A DNA stretch of 64,000 nt from Cyanothece sp. BG0011 (GCF_003013815.1 NZ_PRLH01000002.1:1-64000); one strand, 5' to 3'; positions 27,750 through 37,438 are shown, numbered from the stretch's first letter. Numbers and translations: made by a program. Notes: a model not told the origin generated them from the sequence alone.

Positions 27750-28654
27750 TTCTCTAACCCTAAAGTATCATTGAGTTTTGATAAAATGTTCTCAACTAAC
27801 TTAGATGATGTGGTATCAAACCACTCAATTTCTGGATAAGCACGAAACCAAGTTCGTTGACGTTTAGCAAACTGACGGGTATGTACAATAATTTCTTTTT
27901 CTGCTGCGGATAATGATAATTTTCCTTGTAGATAGTTGATAATTTCTGCATACCCTAATGTCTTCAATAAAGGTAACTCCCAACCATATTTCCTAACAAT
28001 ATTTTTTACTTCCTCAATCAACCCCATTTCGATCATTTTTTTTGTTCTTGTTTCAATTCTTTTCTTTAATTCTTCAGCAGAACAATCTAAACCAATTTGT
28101 ATAATAGGATAAGCAGGTGGATTTTCTCCTTGTTGTTGAGAAATGGGCATTCCAGTCACATAAAACACCTCTAAAGCACGAAGGGTTCTCACCTGATCAT
28201 TGGGATGAATTTTTTGACTTGCGATGGGATCAACTTGCTGTAAAATTTGATAACATTGTTGTTGTCCTAAGGCTTCTAACTGTAATCTTAGCCTCGGTTG
28301 TGGTGCAACCCTCGGTATTTTTAATCCTTTGACAATGGATTTAAGATAAAGTCCTGTTCCTCCGACTAAAAGAGGAAATCTTGTTAATTTTTTATCGATC
28401 AAATTTTGTGCTTTCTCTTGATATTCTGCTAACGTTAATGTCTCTGTTGGCTCACAAATATCAATTAAATAATGATGAATTAAATCTTGTTCTGCTGGGG
28501 TAGGTTTAGCTGTTCCAATATTAAATTCTCGATAAACTTGACGAGAATCTGCACTAATAATAATAGAATTAATAGATTGAGCAATTTCTAAAGCTAAGGC
28601 TGTTTTTCCTGTTGCGGTTGCTCCACAAATGACGATTAAGCCTTTTGACATCAT
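27746..28654 (-). CDS. miaA: tRNA dimethylallyltransferase MiaA
   Basis: It adds the isopentenyl group to N6 of A37 in tRNAs reading UNN codons. From ATG 28654 or 28651 the protein has 301-302 residues. It shows the P-loop GATATGKTALA (near 10), ISADSRQVYREFNIGTAKP (near 35), LVGGTGLYLKSIVKG (near 100) and the C-terminal RQFAKRQRTWFR (near 270). A longer upstream frame to 28696 has no support. It converges on the cyanoexosortase partner with a 4-bp overlap. Confidence 0.96.
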   Translation of the reverse strand: MMSKGLIVICGATATGKTALALEIAQSINSIIISADSRQVYREFNIGTAKPTPAEQDLIHHYLIDICEPTETLTLAEYQEKAQNLIDKKLTRFPLLVGGTGLYLKSIVKGLKIPRVAPQPRLRLQLEALGQQQCYQILQQVDPIASQKIHPNDQVRTLRALEVFYVTGMPISQQQGENPPAYPIIQIGLDCSAEELKKRIETRTKKMIEMGLIEEVKNIVRKYGWELPLLKTLGYAEIINYLQGKLSLSAAEKEIIVHTRQFAKRQRTWFRAYPEIEWFDTTSSKLVENILSKLNDTLGLEN

Positions 28655-29148
28655 GATAAGTATTAGCAGTTTTATTTTATCATAGCAAAATTTCATCTAA
28701 ATATTAAAATATATGACGAATTTTTACAGAACACTTGAAGGATAGGGACAGGATGATTTATAGTCATGATATTATCTTGAAGTTTTGGCTAATTTTTATT
28801 TCAAAATCGCTAAAATCAATTACTCAAGAAAACACTGTTTTGTTCCAAATCGAAACAAGGATCAAATAGAGAAGAGGTAGAAGTTCTCACAATAATGAGA
28901 CCTACTTGAATTTTATTTTTCCCCTGTTAATACGTTCCCTACTTCCTAAAATCAAGAAATCTTAGAGTTGATTGAGCAAGGTTGTTAACCTGTTGTATCC
29001 CCTTTTTCTTGGTCAATAATCTCTAATCCTTCACTAACATGAGAACTGCGATCAATCAAAGTTACTAATGGTAAGAAAAAGACAACTCTTATCTTATGTG
29101 ATTTCTTCTCAGAGTTTGAATCCTTTTCAGGTTAACCCATGAAATTTT
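28655..29148. other. Intergenic region, 494 bp
   Basis: Region upstream of miaA and the cytochrome gene, probably with divergent promoters. No RNA gene is seen. On the minus strand about 28988-29110 there is a short protein-like stretch (VFFLPLVTLIDRSSH...) ending in a stop, with no start; it may be a gene remnant or chance. Confidence 0.4.
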
Positions 29149-30585
29149 ATGGCAGTTCTTATGACCCTACTTAGCAGTAAAGTTGGAAAGATTATTACTA
29201 CCCTTATTCTCGTTATTTTACTCATGGCAGGAGGGGTAGGTTATTTTGCTTGGTACAATTTTAAGCGAGAAGTTCCCATTGTTTATAAATCAGCAGAAGA
29301 TCACTTTAAATATGGTTCTATCAATTCTGGAGGTATTCCTTTCTTTATTTGGGAAGTTTTACCGAATCTTTTTGCTGAACATTTACCCGGGCCTGACGGT
29401 TATCAATCATTAGGGTTTATTTGGGAAGAAGGCAAAGAAATGCCAGTGGGGGTTTCTAAAACGATTGTCGGGTTTCCTCGTCAGGGATCAACTTGCGCCC
29501 TCTGTCACAGTACAACCTATCGTAAAAGTCCTCAAGACTTACCCACTATAGTGTTAGGGGCCCCAACCCAAAAATTTGACTCCATCGCGAATATTCGGTT
29601 TTTAGCTGCCTGTGGTAATGATCCCAAATTCACCCCCGACAATATCATACCGGCCATTGAAGCCAACCATAATTTATCTTGGTCAGATAAACTCCTCTAT
29701 CGTTACGTTATTATCCCCCAAACCCAAAAAGCCTTAATGGGTTTAGGACTCGGTTTTGCTTGGACTAACTCTCGTCCCGATCCCGGACCCGGTCGAATTC
29801 CTTCGTTTAACCCCGTCAAATTTATTAACTTTAGGCTACCCCTCGATGACACCATCGATAATGTGGATGATCCTGCGGTATGGAACCTGAGAAAGCACAA
29901 AGGATTTTACTATCATTGGGATGGGTTAGAAGGCAGTCTCACTGAAACCATTATCATGGGGGCCTTAGCCGCAGGAACGAAACCCGACAACGTACCCCTA
30001 GAAAACTTACAAAGGGTTGAAGACTTCATTCGTTTAATTCCTCCCCCCGATTATCCGTTTGACATTGATCCTGTTTTAGCTGCCCAGGGAAAACCCATTT
30101 TTGACAATAAGTGTGCTTCTTGTCATGCTTTTGGAGGCGATCGCACAGGAACCGTCATTCCCATTCAAGAAGTGGGAACCGATGATCATCGCATTGAAAT
30201 GTGGACTCAAGCAGCCGTTGATAAGTATTTGGCGGTAGGGGATGGACAAGAATGGGATTTCACCCAAGTACAGAAACAAAATGGTTATGTAGCCGTCGCT
30301 TTAGATGGGATTTGGTTGAGGGCCCCTTATTTACATAATGGTTCAGTTCCTTACTTAACGGATCTTTTAGAAGTCCCAGAAAAAAGAACGACAACATTTT
30401 ATCGGGGTTATGATGTTTACAATCGAGACAAAGTCGGTTTCGTTTCTGAAGGAACAACAGCAGAAACGGAAGGGTTTAAATACGATACCCATCTCGACGG
30501 TAATAGTAATCAGGGACATCTCTATGGAACAGAGTTATCTTCTGAGGATAAACAGGCCTTAGTCGAATATCTCAAAACCCTTTAA
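29149..30585 (+). CDS. Membrane-anchored di-heme c-type cytochrome (peroxidase/RoxA-like)
   Basis: 478 residues. It has an N-terminal membrane anchor (about 13-38) and two haem-attachment motifs, CALCH (near 118) and CASCH (near 324). The C-terminal half has the family features DPVLAAQGKPIFDNKCASCH and APYLHNGSVPYLTDLL, found in di-haem cytochrome c peroxidases and RoxA-like oxygenases. It acts on the lumenal or periplasmic side. Whether it is a peroxidase or an oxygenase cannot be decided by eye. It is monocistronic by position. Confidence 0.8.
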   Translation: MAVLMTLLSSKVGKIITTLILVILLMAGGVGYFAWYNFKREVPIVYKSAEDHFKYGSINSGGIPFFIWEVLPNLFAEHLPGPDGYQSLGFIWEEGKEMPVGVSKTIVGFPRQGSTCALCHSTTYRKSPQDLPTIVLGAPTQKFDSIANIRFLAACGNDPKFTPDNIIPAIEANHNLSWSDKLLYRYVIIPQTQKALMGLGLGFAWTNSRPDPGPGRIPSFNPVKFINFRLPLDDTIDNVDDPAVWNLRKHKGFYYHWDGLEGSLTETIIMGALAAGTKPDNVPLENLQRVEDFIRLIPPPDYPFDIDPVLAAQGKPIFDNKCASCHAFGGDRTGTVIPIQEVGTDDHRIEMWTQAAVDKYLAVGDGQEWDFTQVQKQNGYVAVALDGIWLRAPYLHNGSVPYLTDLLEVPEKRTTTFYRGYDVYNRDKVGFVSEGTTAETEGFKYDTHLDGNSNQGHLYGTELSSEDKQALVEYLKTL

Positions 30586-30593
30586 TTATTATC

Positions 30594-30628
30594 AGTGATC
30601 AGTGACCAGTAATCGGTTGCTGATCACT
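30594..30628 (+). terminator. 9-bp hairpin after the cytochrome gene (dispersed repeat type)
   Basis: AGTGATCAG (30594-30602) pairs with CTGATCACT (30620-30628). The left arm and loop share TATCAGTGA..AGTGACCAGT with the hairpin at 6006-6050. Confidence 0.5.
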
Positions 30629-30815
30629 ACTTGAACTTACTGTGGTTTAAAAATTACAATTATCATGCAGACAGTGAAAACAGGTAATTTTGAGGTATTT
30701 ATTTTAAACAAATATTAAGATTATGTATTTTTTAGGTTTATTTGGGGAATTCTAAAGTTAACCAGAGGAGGTTAAAAATCCTCGTTGATCTCGTCATCAT
30801 TACTGAGAAATTCCT

Positions 30816-32072
30816 ATGTTAGCCACATCTTCCTATCACGATATTGATAATCATGATTCTCCCCAAGTTCAGCCTGTCACAGCGTCAGACAAAGAGGGTA
30901 ACGAGATCACTGCTGAGTTAGGGGATGATTTGCTTGAATTAGAATTACAAAGCATAGACTTTACAGAAACCGATCCCTCAACTCATCGCGTAACTACGGA
31001 TTTAGTCCGCTTATATCTTCAAGACATTGGCCGGGTTCCTTTATTAAAAAAAGAAGAAGAAGTCAGTAAATCTAAAGAGGTTCAACGTTATATTGAGTTA
31101 CTCGACATCAGAAATCAAGCAGCAGAAGTCGATGATGGTATCCTGAAGCAATTTGTTGAGGTTCATCGTATTCATGATCAATTAATGGCTTATTTGGGCC
31201 ATCGTCCCTCTTGGGAAAAATGGGCAAAAGCCAGTGACGTTTCAGTGTTTGAATTAAAAGAAATTTTAGCCCAAGGCAAACAAGAATGGGCTACGTTAGG
31301 GAAGATTGATGTCAAGGAATTAGAGGAGATTCAAAAATCAGGAATCCGCGCCAAAGACGAAATGATTAAAGCTAATTTACGTCTGGTGGTTTCTGTGGCT
31401 AAAAAATATCAACATCGAGGGTTAGAGTTATTAGATTTGATCCAAGAAGGAACCCTTGGATTAGAAAAAGCCGTTGAAAAATTTGATCCCATTAAAGGAT
31501 ATCGCTTTTCGACTTATGCTTATTGGTGGATTCGTCAAGGGATTACTAGGGCGATCGCTACCCAAAGTCGCATTATTCGTCTTCCGGTTCATGTAACAGA
31601 AAAACTCAATAAAATTAAACAAGTTCAACGAAAAATTTCCCAAGTTAAAGGACGTAGTGCAACCTTAGAAGAAATTGGCAAAGAACTCAATATGTCCTCT
31701 GCACAAGTTCGAGAAGTATTAATGAAAATTCCCCGTTCTGTTTCTTTAGAAATTAAAGTTGGCAAGGAAAAAGATACAGAGTTAGTGGATTTATTAGAAT
31801 CAGAAGATGTTTCCCCAGAAGAACATTTAGCCATCGAATCTTTACGTCGAGATATTGAAATTTTATTAGAAGACTTAACGGAAAGAGAACAACAAGTGAT
31901 TAAACTCCGTTATGGGTTTGAAGATGGGGTGTCTTATTCTTTGGCCGATATTGGACGGACGTTAGATTTATCACGGGAACGGGTTCGCCAAATCGAAGCC
32001 AAAGCCTTACAAAAGTTACGTCAACCTCGACGACGGAATCAAATTCGAGATTATTTTGAAAGTTTAACTTAA
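30816..32072 (+). CDS. RpoD-like sigma factor, group 2 (SigC-like)
   Basis: 418 residues. Region 1.2 begins TTDLVRLYLQDIGRVPLL (near 62). Region 2 shows LRLVVSVAKKYQHRGLELLD, KGYRFSTYAYWWIRQGI and AIATQSRIIRLP. Region 3 is near 265-310. Region 4 has LTEREQQVIKLRYG and LSRERVRQIEAKALQKLR. The acidic N-terminal 60 residues and the long stretch between regions 1.2 and 2 (about 85-185, including GHRPSWEKWAK) resemble cyanobacterial SigC more than the primary SigA. The SigC name is inference; a tree of SigA-SigE would settle it. Confidence 0.85.
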   Translation: MLATSSYHDIDNHDSPQVQPVTASDKEGNEITAELGDDLLELELQSIDFTETDPSTHRVTTDLVRLYLQDIGRVPLLKKEEEVSKSKEVQRYIELLDIRNQAAEVDDGILKQFVEVHRIHDQLMAYLGHRPSWEKWAKASDVSVFELKEILAQGKQEWATLGKIDVKELEEIQKSGIRAKDEMIKANLRLVVSVAKKYQHRGLELLDLIQEGTLGLEKAVEKFDPIKGYRFSTYAYWWIRQGITRAIATQSRIIRLPVHVTEKLNKIKQVQRKISQVKGRSATLEEIGKELNMSSAQVREVLMKIPRSVSLEIKVGKEKDTELVDLLESEDVSPEEHLAIESLRRDIEILLEDLTEREQQVIKLRYGFEDGVSYSLADIGRTLDLSRERVRQIEAKALQKLRQPRRRNQIRDYFESLT

Positions 32073-32164
32073 TTTTAAGACGACTGAGTTGAATAATTAG
32101 TTGTAGTCCAAGATGACAATCTGAATTTTGCTAATATTGAGAAATATTTAGTCTAAGATTCCAA

Positions 32165-33565
32165 ATGTCATCTTCTCAAGAATTTAACCCGCAAACAAAA
32201 CTGAATTTTTCGACGAAGTTAGCTTATGGTATTGGAGAATTAAGTGGATCGTTACCGAGTAATATTTTAGTTTTCTTTTTTCTCTTTTTCTTGACAGATA
32301 TTGCTGGCCTAAAACCGGGACTTGCTGGTATTATTGTCATGATTGGGAAAATTTGGGACGCGATTAATGATCCCTTGATTGGTTGGTTAAGCGATCGCAC
32401 TCGTTCCCGTTTTGGCCGTCGCTATCCTTGGATGATATTAGGGTCAATTCCTTTGGGGTTAAGTTGTGTTTTGTTGTGGACAATTCCCCCTAATAATCAT
32501 CAAACTTTTATGATTATTTATTATACTTTAATTGCTTTAGTTTTTTACACAGCTTTTACTGCCGTTTTGCTTCCCTATAGTGCTTTATCGGCTGAGTTAA
32601 CCCAAGATTATAATGATCGAACGAATCTCATTAGTTTTCGTTCTGCTTTTAGTATTGGGGGAAGTATTTTCTCTCTTATTTTAGCTGAACTTATTTTTAG
32701 TTGGGTTAATAATCAACAAAAACAATATTTAATTTTAGGATTAATAGCAGGTTTAATCGCTATTTTAGCTATTTTTATGAGTATTGTGGGAACCTATCAA
32801 CGGTATCATCAAGTTCAAGATGGTTATCGTAATTCTCATCCTTCATCTTCTTTATCTTTTCAAGAAAAATTACGTTTAATTTTTACTAATTTTCCGTTTA
32901 TTTGTGTGATGATCATTTATCTTTGTTCTTGGTTGAGTGTCCAAACAATAGCAGCCATTTTACCCTATTTTGTTATCAATTGTATGGAGTTAACAGAAGA
33001 ACATTTTACCCGTATGGCCATTATGGTTCAAGGGACTGCTTTAATTATGATGATGGTATGGAGTCATCTCAGTCATCGTTTAGGAAAAAAGATTATTTAT
33101 TTAATGGGAATTCCTTTTACCATTGTAGCAGAATTAGGATTATTCTTATTACAACCCGGACAAGTAACTTTAATGTATATCATCGCAATTATGGCAGGAA
33201 TTGGGATTGCAACGGCTTATATTGTTCCTTGGTCTATGTTACCGGATGTTGTGGATTTAGATCAATTAAAAACAGGACAAAGACGAGAAGGAATCTTTTT
33301 TGCATTGGTGGTTCAATTACAAAAAGTTGGTATTGCTGTGGCCTTATTAGTGGTGGGTAAAATATTAGATAGTGCTGGTTATATTCCTGGGAGTACAGGG
33401 CAACAACCTGAGACAGCTTTATGGGCGATTAGAATGATCATTGGACCTTTCCCTATTACCCTATTAATAATTAGTTTTATTTTCGCTTATTTATATCCCA
33501 TTACTCAAGAAATTCATCAAGATATAGTGTCTAAAATTTATCAACAAAATAATCCCAATGGTTAA
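32165..33565 (+). CDS. MFS sugar/cation symporter, GPH (MelB-like) family
   Basis: 466 residues with about twelve transmembrane helices. The GPH signature is present near residues 55-80: WDAINDPLIGWLSDRTRSRF followed by GRRYPWMILG. The second half has VQGTALIMMMVWSHLSHRLG. These carriers usually import sugars or other solutes with Na+ or H+; the substrate cannot be told. It follows the sigma gene by 92 bp on the same strand and converges on the PEP-CTERM gene. Confidence 0.88.
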   Translation: MSSSQEFNPQTKLNFSTKLAYGIGELSGSLPSNILVFFFLFFLTDIAGLKPGLAGIIVMIGKIWDAINDPLIGWLSDRTRSRFGRRYPWMILGSIPLGLSCVLLWTIPPNNHQTFMIIYYTLIALVFYTAFTAVLLPYSALSAELTQDYNDRTNLISFRSAFSIGGSIFSLILAELIFSWVNNQQKQYLILGLIAGLIAILAIFMSIVGTYQRYHQVQDGYRNSHPSSSLSFQEKLRLIFTNFPFICVMIIYLCSWLSVQTIAAILPYFVINCMELTEEHFTRMAIMVQGTALIMMMVWSHLSHRLGKKIIYLMGIPFTIVAELGLFLLQPGQVTLMYIIAIMAGIGIATAYIVPWSMLPDVVDLDQLKTGQRREGIFFALVVQLQKVGIAVALLVVGKILDSAGYIPGSTGQQPETALWAIRMIIGPFPITLLIISFIFAYLYPITQEIHQDIVSKIYQQNNPNG

Positions 33566-33629
33566 CTAAGCAATAAGGGTTAATTTGACCACGGGATTAA
33601 TAATTTTAATCTGATTGGTATGAAAAAAA

Positions 33630-34163
33630 TTAACGCTTCTTTAGGGAAGTTTTAATAATACCTGATAACCCTAAACTAACTAATGCTAAGGTAAGAGAAG
33701 GTTCTGGTACTTTTGGTTTTTCGGCTATATTCCAACGACTCGGTTCAAAAGGATCATCAAAACCATCACCAAATTCAGGAGACGTACTCAATACAGTATT
33801 ACTAAATATTCCTAAATTACCAATAAATATTCCAGTTAAACAATCAGTGGTTTCACAGGCCCCTAGATTCATTATTGTCCCATCGAAACTAACAATTCCT
33901 GTGGAATTTAATAACCCTTCACTATTACGAATAATAGGGGTAGAAGGTAGATTAATTCCATTTAATTGATTCATAGAAACAGAGGTTACATTAATGGTAT
34001 TACCATCTTCTTGAACTTCTCCGTCTAACATTCCTGTAAAAATGTTTCCTACTCCTGTTTCATAAGACCAATTAAAAGAAGCAGCTAAAGCAGATGTGGT
34101 TCCCATTAATAAGGATACGCTTGTTCCTGTGAGAATGGTTAAGGATGCAACAAGTTTGTGCAT
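33630..34163 (-). CDS. PEP-CTERM sorting-domain protein
   Basis: 177 residues from ATG 34163. There is a signal peptide (MHKLVASLTILTGTSVSLLM...ALA), a beta-rich body with SFNWSYETGVGNIFTGML, and a C-terminal sorting tail. The tail has VPEPSLTLALVSLGLSG, then a hydrophobic run and a basic end (KTSLKKR). This is the tripartite PEP-CTERM signal recognised by exosortases, so it is a likely substrate of the cyanoexosortase at 26154. An in-frame start at 34190 would add nine residues before the signal peptide and is less likely. The body has no recognised enzyme domain. Confidence 0.88.
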   Translation of the reverse strand: MHKLVASLTILTGTSVSLLMGTTSALAASFNWSYETGVGNIFTGMLDGEVQEDGNTINVTSVSMNQLNGINLPSTPIIRNSEGLLNSTGIVSFDGTIMNLGACETTDCLTGIFIGNLGIFSNTVLSTSPEFGDGFDDPFEPSRWNIAEKPKVPEPSLTLALVSLGLSGIIKTSLKKR

Positions 34164-34216
34164 GATTTTATTACCCCAAAGCATAATCACGGGTCATTTT
34201 AAATAATAAACATTAA

Positions 34217-34699
34217 TTATGCAACAATTTTAATGATTTCTTCCTCAAAGTATTGATTATCTCCCAGTTTCCAGCTTTTTAGATCAGTAAATTTACCGTT
34301 TTGTAAAGATGCAATCAGATAAGAATAGTTTGGCCAGGCAATTTCACGATCAAACGCTGAGGGAATGGGAAAATGGTCCGGATGAGAATGATAAATGCCG
34401 ATCATCTTTAAGTTGCGATCGCGGACTTCTTTTTGTACTTGTAACAAGGTATAAGGATCGATCATAAACCGATTTTTTTTACTTAAAGGTTGCTGCTTAG
34501 AACTGGGGATATGGGGTAAATTATCACTGATCTCACTTGTCCAACTATTTTCCGTTTCTCGAACTTCTATCACCCGTTTATGGTTCTGTTCAAGGGTTCC
34601 TAACAATAAACCACAACATTCTTCAGGATAGGTCATTTCAGCGTGGCGCTGAATTTGTTGTAATTGTTGATGAGAAAGATAAATTAGACTTGTTAACAT
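34217..34699 (-). CDS. M67 family (JAMM/MPN) metallopeptidase
   Basis: 160 residues. The JAMM zinc motif is complete as HSHPDHFPIPSAFD (H-x-H-x7-S-x2-D, near 98-111), with the upstream catalytic Glu in PEECCGLLLG (near 26). Bacterial M67 enzymes of this type trim C-terminal extensions from sulfur-carrier (ThiS/MoaD-like) proteins or cleave isopeptide-like bonds. No sulfur-carrier gene is adjacent, so the substrate is open. Confidence 0.9.
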   Translation of the reverse strand: MLTSLIYLSHQQLQQIQRHAEMTYPEECCGLLLGTLEQNHKRVIEVRETENSWTSEISDNLPHIPSSKQQPLSKKNRFMIDPYTLLQVQKEVRDRNLKMIGIYHSHPDHFPIPSAFDREIAWPNYSYLIASLQNGKFTDLKSWKLGDNQYFEEEIIKIVA

Positions 34700-34774
34700 T
34701 TCGTAACAAATGACGGTTTGATTGAGGTTTGACTATTTACAATAAAAGAGAAAATTTGAGCAACCATCAGATTA

Positions 34775-35140
34775 ATGACCACTTGTCCCCGATGTCAACA
34801 ACTTGTTAATAGTCAAGCGATCGACTGTCCCCATTGTCGAACCCCTCTCAAAGCGTTTGGACATCCTGGAATTCCCTTGTATCAAGCAACACAAACAGAA
34901 TTTTTATGCGATCGCTGTTTATATCACGAAGATGATAGTTGTACTTATGATAAACGTCCGTTTGCCAAAACTTGCACCCTCTACCACGATAAAACTGAAC
35001 CTTTAGTGACAGAAGACATCGTTAAATTAACCCCAGGAAACCCTGTAACGGTGATTAAACGTTGGTGTTATCGTTACCGAGGGATTTTATTTATTGTGGG
35101 ATTAATTGGCATTAGTTTAGCGATCGCCTTATCTAATTAA
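34775..35140 (+). CDS. Zinc-ribbon membrane protein (cyanobacterial, unknown)
   Basis: 121 residues. An N-terminal zinc ribbon CPRC...CPHC (residues 4-21) is followed by a second Cys set (CDRCLYHEDDSC...C, near 45-66) and a C-terminal membrane helix (about 97-118). It is probably tail-anchored with the ribbons in the cytoplasm. It ends 4 bp inside the last codons of the opposite-strand nblS gene. The role is unknown. Confidence 0.75.
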   Translation: MTTCPRCQQLVNSQAIDCPHCRTPLKAFGHPGIPLYQATQTEFLCDRCLYHEDDSCTYDKRPFAKTCTLYHDKTEPLVTEDIVKLTPGNPVTVIKRWCYRYRGILFIVGLIGISLAIALSN

Positions 35141-37173
35141 AAGAGTAAACTATTAGGATGAACATCCACAGTTCTCGGTAGTATGGTGTCATTAGTACAC
35201 CCTTCTGAGGGAGAACAATTATCTTGATAAAGGGCTAAATCAAACCAAAAGGTTGTACCGATTCCCACTTCACTAATGAGGTGAATTTGACTGTGATGTT
35301 TATCAATAATATTTTTGACAATGGATAATCCTAACCCGGTTCCTTCGAGGGTATGAACGCGATTTTCCACACGGAAAAAGCGATCAAAAATGGCGGCTTG
35401 ATCTTCAGGGGCAATACCAATTCCTGTGTCAGATATTTCCACCCTCACGCAGGATTTATCATTAAATCGTTTTGATTTAGTTTTAAAATGATACGCGCGA
35501 ATAACAATAATCCCACCAGGAGGCGTAAATTTTAGGGCATTTCCCACTAAATTAGTCATGACTTGTAACAACAAATCATAGTGTCCTAATACTAACGGTA
35601 AATTCTCTTCAACTTCTTTATTTAAAACTAATTCTTTATCCCTAGCATTGAGTTGGCAAGTTCTTAAGGTTTGTTCAATTAACTGAGATAAATCTACCCC
35701 ATCGAGATGATAGGTTTTAGAAGATTCTAAACGGGATAAATCTAACACATCGTTGACTAAATGAGTAAGGCGATCGGTTTCATGATTAGCAGTTTCTAGG
35801 AATTCTTTGCGTTCTGTTTCTGTTAAGTCTTCTCCAAATTCTGATAAGGTTTCAATAAACGATTTAATATTAAAGAGAGGGGTTCTTAATTCGTGAGATA
35901 CATTACTAATAAACTGACTTTTCGCTTCATTTAATTCTACTTCTCGGGTAATATCCTGTACCGTCATGGCGATCCCTTTTAAGGTTCCTCTATGTTGATC
36001 AAATACCTGTGTTAAAAGAACCCGGACAATTCTAGATGTAGGTTGACTGAGACTAATCCGATATTCTCCTGGATTTATTTTTTGTTGTATGGATGTTGTT
36101 TCTGTGGTTTTCTCTGATTCTGACTCCTCAGAGTCGGTGTCATCTTGCTGTACCATTTGTTCTAGAGGGGTTTGTAATTGAGTGGTTAACTCTTCGGGTA
36201 AGAGTTGGAGAATGTTTTTACCAATGACATCTTTTCCTTCCCAAACAAACATCCGTCTTGCTGTGGGATTAACTAATAATAAATTGAGATCAGTATCTAA
36301 TAAAATTGCCCCATCAACGATGGTGGACACTAAAGTATCTAATTTAGCCTTTTCTGCGGTTAATTCCTCAATATTTTGTTCTTCGTAACGTTCAAGACGT
36401 TTCGCCATTTCGTTGAAGCTAAAAATTAATTCTCCTAACTCTCCACCAAAGGGGAGATTAATCCGTTGTTTAAAGTTTCCGGCTGCAATATTTTTTACTC
36501 CCACTAACAATTCTTTTATCGGCCGAGTGATGGTCAAAGCATTAAAAACTGCCCCTAAAATAACCATTGCCCAAATTGCCACAAACACAGCGATAGTTAC
36601 ATCACGGGTTAAATTAGAGGAGTTAACCACCGTAGCATTCGGATTGATGCCGATGGCTAAATAACCTAAGTGTTGTCCTTCGTGTTTGAGGGGAACAAAA
36701 ACATCAGTCACTTCACCATTGGGACTTTTATGTTGTCGTACCAAGGGTAAACTATCATGATCATCAGGGAAGTTGGGCAACTGTAACCGCCGTTCAATGG
36801 TTAAGGAGTTTTGCACCTCGGCCGATGAATAGGGAATGCCAAAGAAAATATGTCCCGTTTCGTCAGTGTAAATGATGTAGCGAACACTAGAGGTACTCTG
36901 ATAAAACCGACTAGAAAAACGGGCAACATCGGTTAAGTTGTCTTCGGCAATGAGGGGGGTAACATTAGAAGCCAATAGTAACCCCAAATCCCGACCAAAG
37001 CGCGTATCATTGAACTGTGCATCTTTTTGGATGGTATTAACCGCCCAAAAGGTTAAACCACTCATGAATAAGGAGACGGCCAGGGTTGCTGCTGCCATCA
37101 ACTTGGTTTGCAGGGTAAACTCTGACCACCACCGTCTGAGAATCTCTTTGATTTTGCTTAGGAGGTTAAACAA
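35137..37173 (-). CDS. nblS: Sensor histidine kinase NblS/Hik33 (DspA)
   Basis: 678 residues in the family order. TM1 lies about 26-48 (LMAAATLAVSLFMSGLTFWA), an extracytoplasmic sensor about 50-185 (with RFGRDLGLLLASNV), TM2 about 190-212 and HAMP about 213-268. A PAS domain follows about 280-345, then HisKA with SHELRTPL (His near 425) and HATPase with DTGIGI and GTGLGLS. The sensor and TM1 sequences are those I know for NblS/Hik33, which controls high-light, nutrient and phycobilisome responses. An unusual acidic insert (DDTDSEESESEKTTETTS, near 348) sits after PAS. No RpaB gene is adjacent. Confidence 0.92.
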   Translation of the reverse strand: MFNLLSKIKEILRRWWSEFTLQTKLMAAATLAVSLFMSGLTFWAVNTIQKDAQFNDTRFGRDLGLLLASNVTPLIAEDNLTDVARFSSRFYQSTSSVRYIIYTDETGHIFFGIPYSSAEVQNSLTIERRLQLPNFPDDHDSLPLVRQHKSPNGEVTDVFVPLKHEGQHLGYLAIGINPNATVVNSSNLTRDVTIAVFVAIWAMVILGAVFNALTITRPIKELLVGVKNIAAGNFKQRINLPFGGELGELIFSFNEMAKRLERYEEQNIEELTAEKAKLDTLVSTIVDGAILLDTDLNLLLVNPTARRMFVWEGKDVIGKNILQLLPEELTTQLQTPLEQMVQQDDTDSEESESEKTTETTSIQQKINPGEYRISLSQPTSRIVRVLLTQVFDQHRGTLKGIAMTVQDITREVELNEAKSQFISNVSHELRTPLFNIKSFIETLSEFGEDLTETERKEFLETANHETDRLTHLVNDVLDLSRLESSKTYHLDGVDLSQLIEQTLRTCQLNARDKELVLNKEVEENLPLVLGHYDLLLQVMTNLVGNALKFTPPGGIIVIRAYHFKTKSKRFNDKSCVRVEISDTGIGIAPEDQAAIFDRFFRVENRVHTLEGTGLGLSIVKNIIDKHHSQIHLISEVGIGTTFWFDLALYQDNCSPSEGCTNDTILPRTVDVHPNSLLF

Positions 37174-37340
37174 GGCTAACTTACATTAAGATTTTGTAAC
37201 ATACATTTTCTTCCCTACCATATTATCTTAACTCGTCAAGAGCCTAGGGATAGAACTGAAAAGTCGTTAAAAAATAAATTTTTTTTAAATGGTTGAAATT
37301 GTCAGATCCCTATGCTAATATTAATAATTGTGAGATAAAT

Positions 37341-37425
37341 GGGTCGATGCCCGAGTGGTTAATGGGGGCGGACTGTAAATCCGCTGGCTATGCCTACGCT
37401 GGTTCAAATCCAGCTCGGCCCACCA
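37341..37425 (+). tRNA. tRNA-Tyr (GTA)
   Basis: 85 nt including an encoded CCA. Acceptor GGGTCGA pairs with TCGGCCC (one G-T). The anticodon loop is CTGTAAA with GTA. There is a long class II variable arm and TTCAAATC in the T loop. It stands 13 bp before tRNA-Thr on the same strand. Confidence 0.95.
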
Positions 37426-37438
37426 CCTACTAACTCAC

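Noticed and set aside
28988-29110. Minus-strand protein-like stretch (VFFLPLVTLIDRSSH...)
   Set aside because: No start codon or homology I can name; could be a remnant but too weak to list as a gene.
32902-33360. 152-residue plus-strand frame inside the MFS gene
   Set aside because: It overlaps the transporter in another frame and shows no family features.
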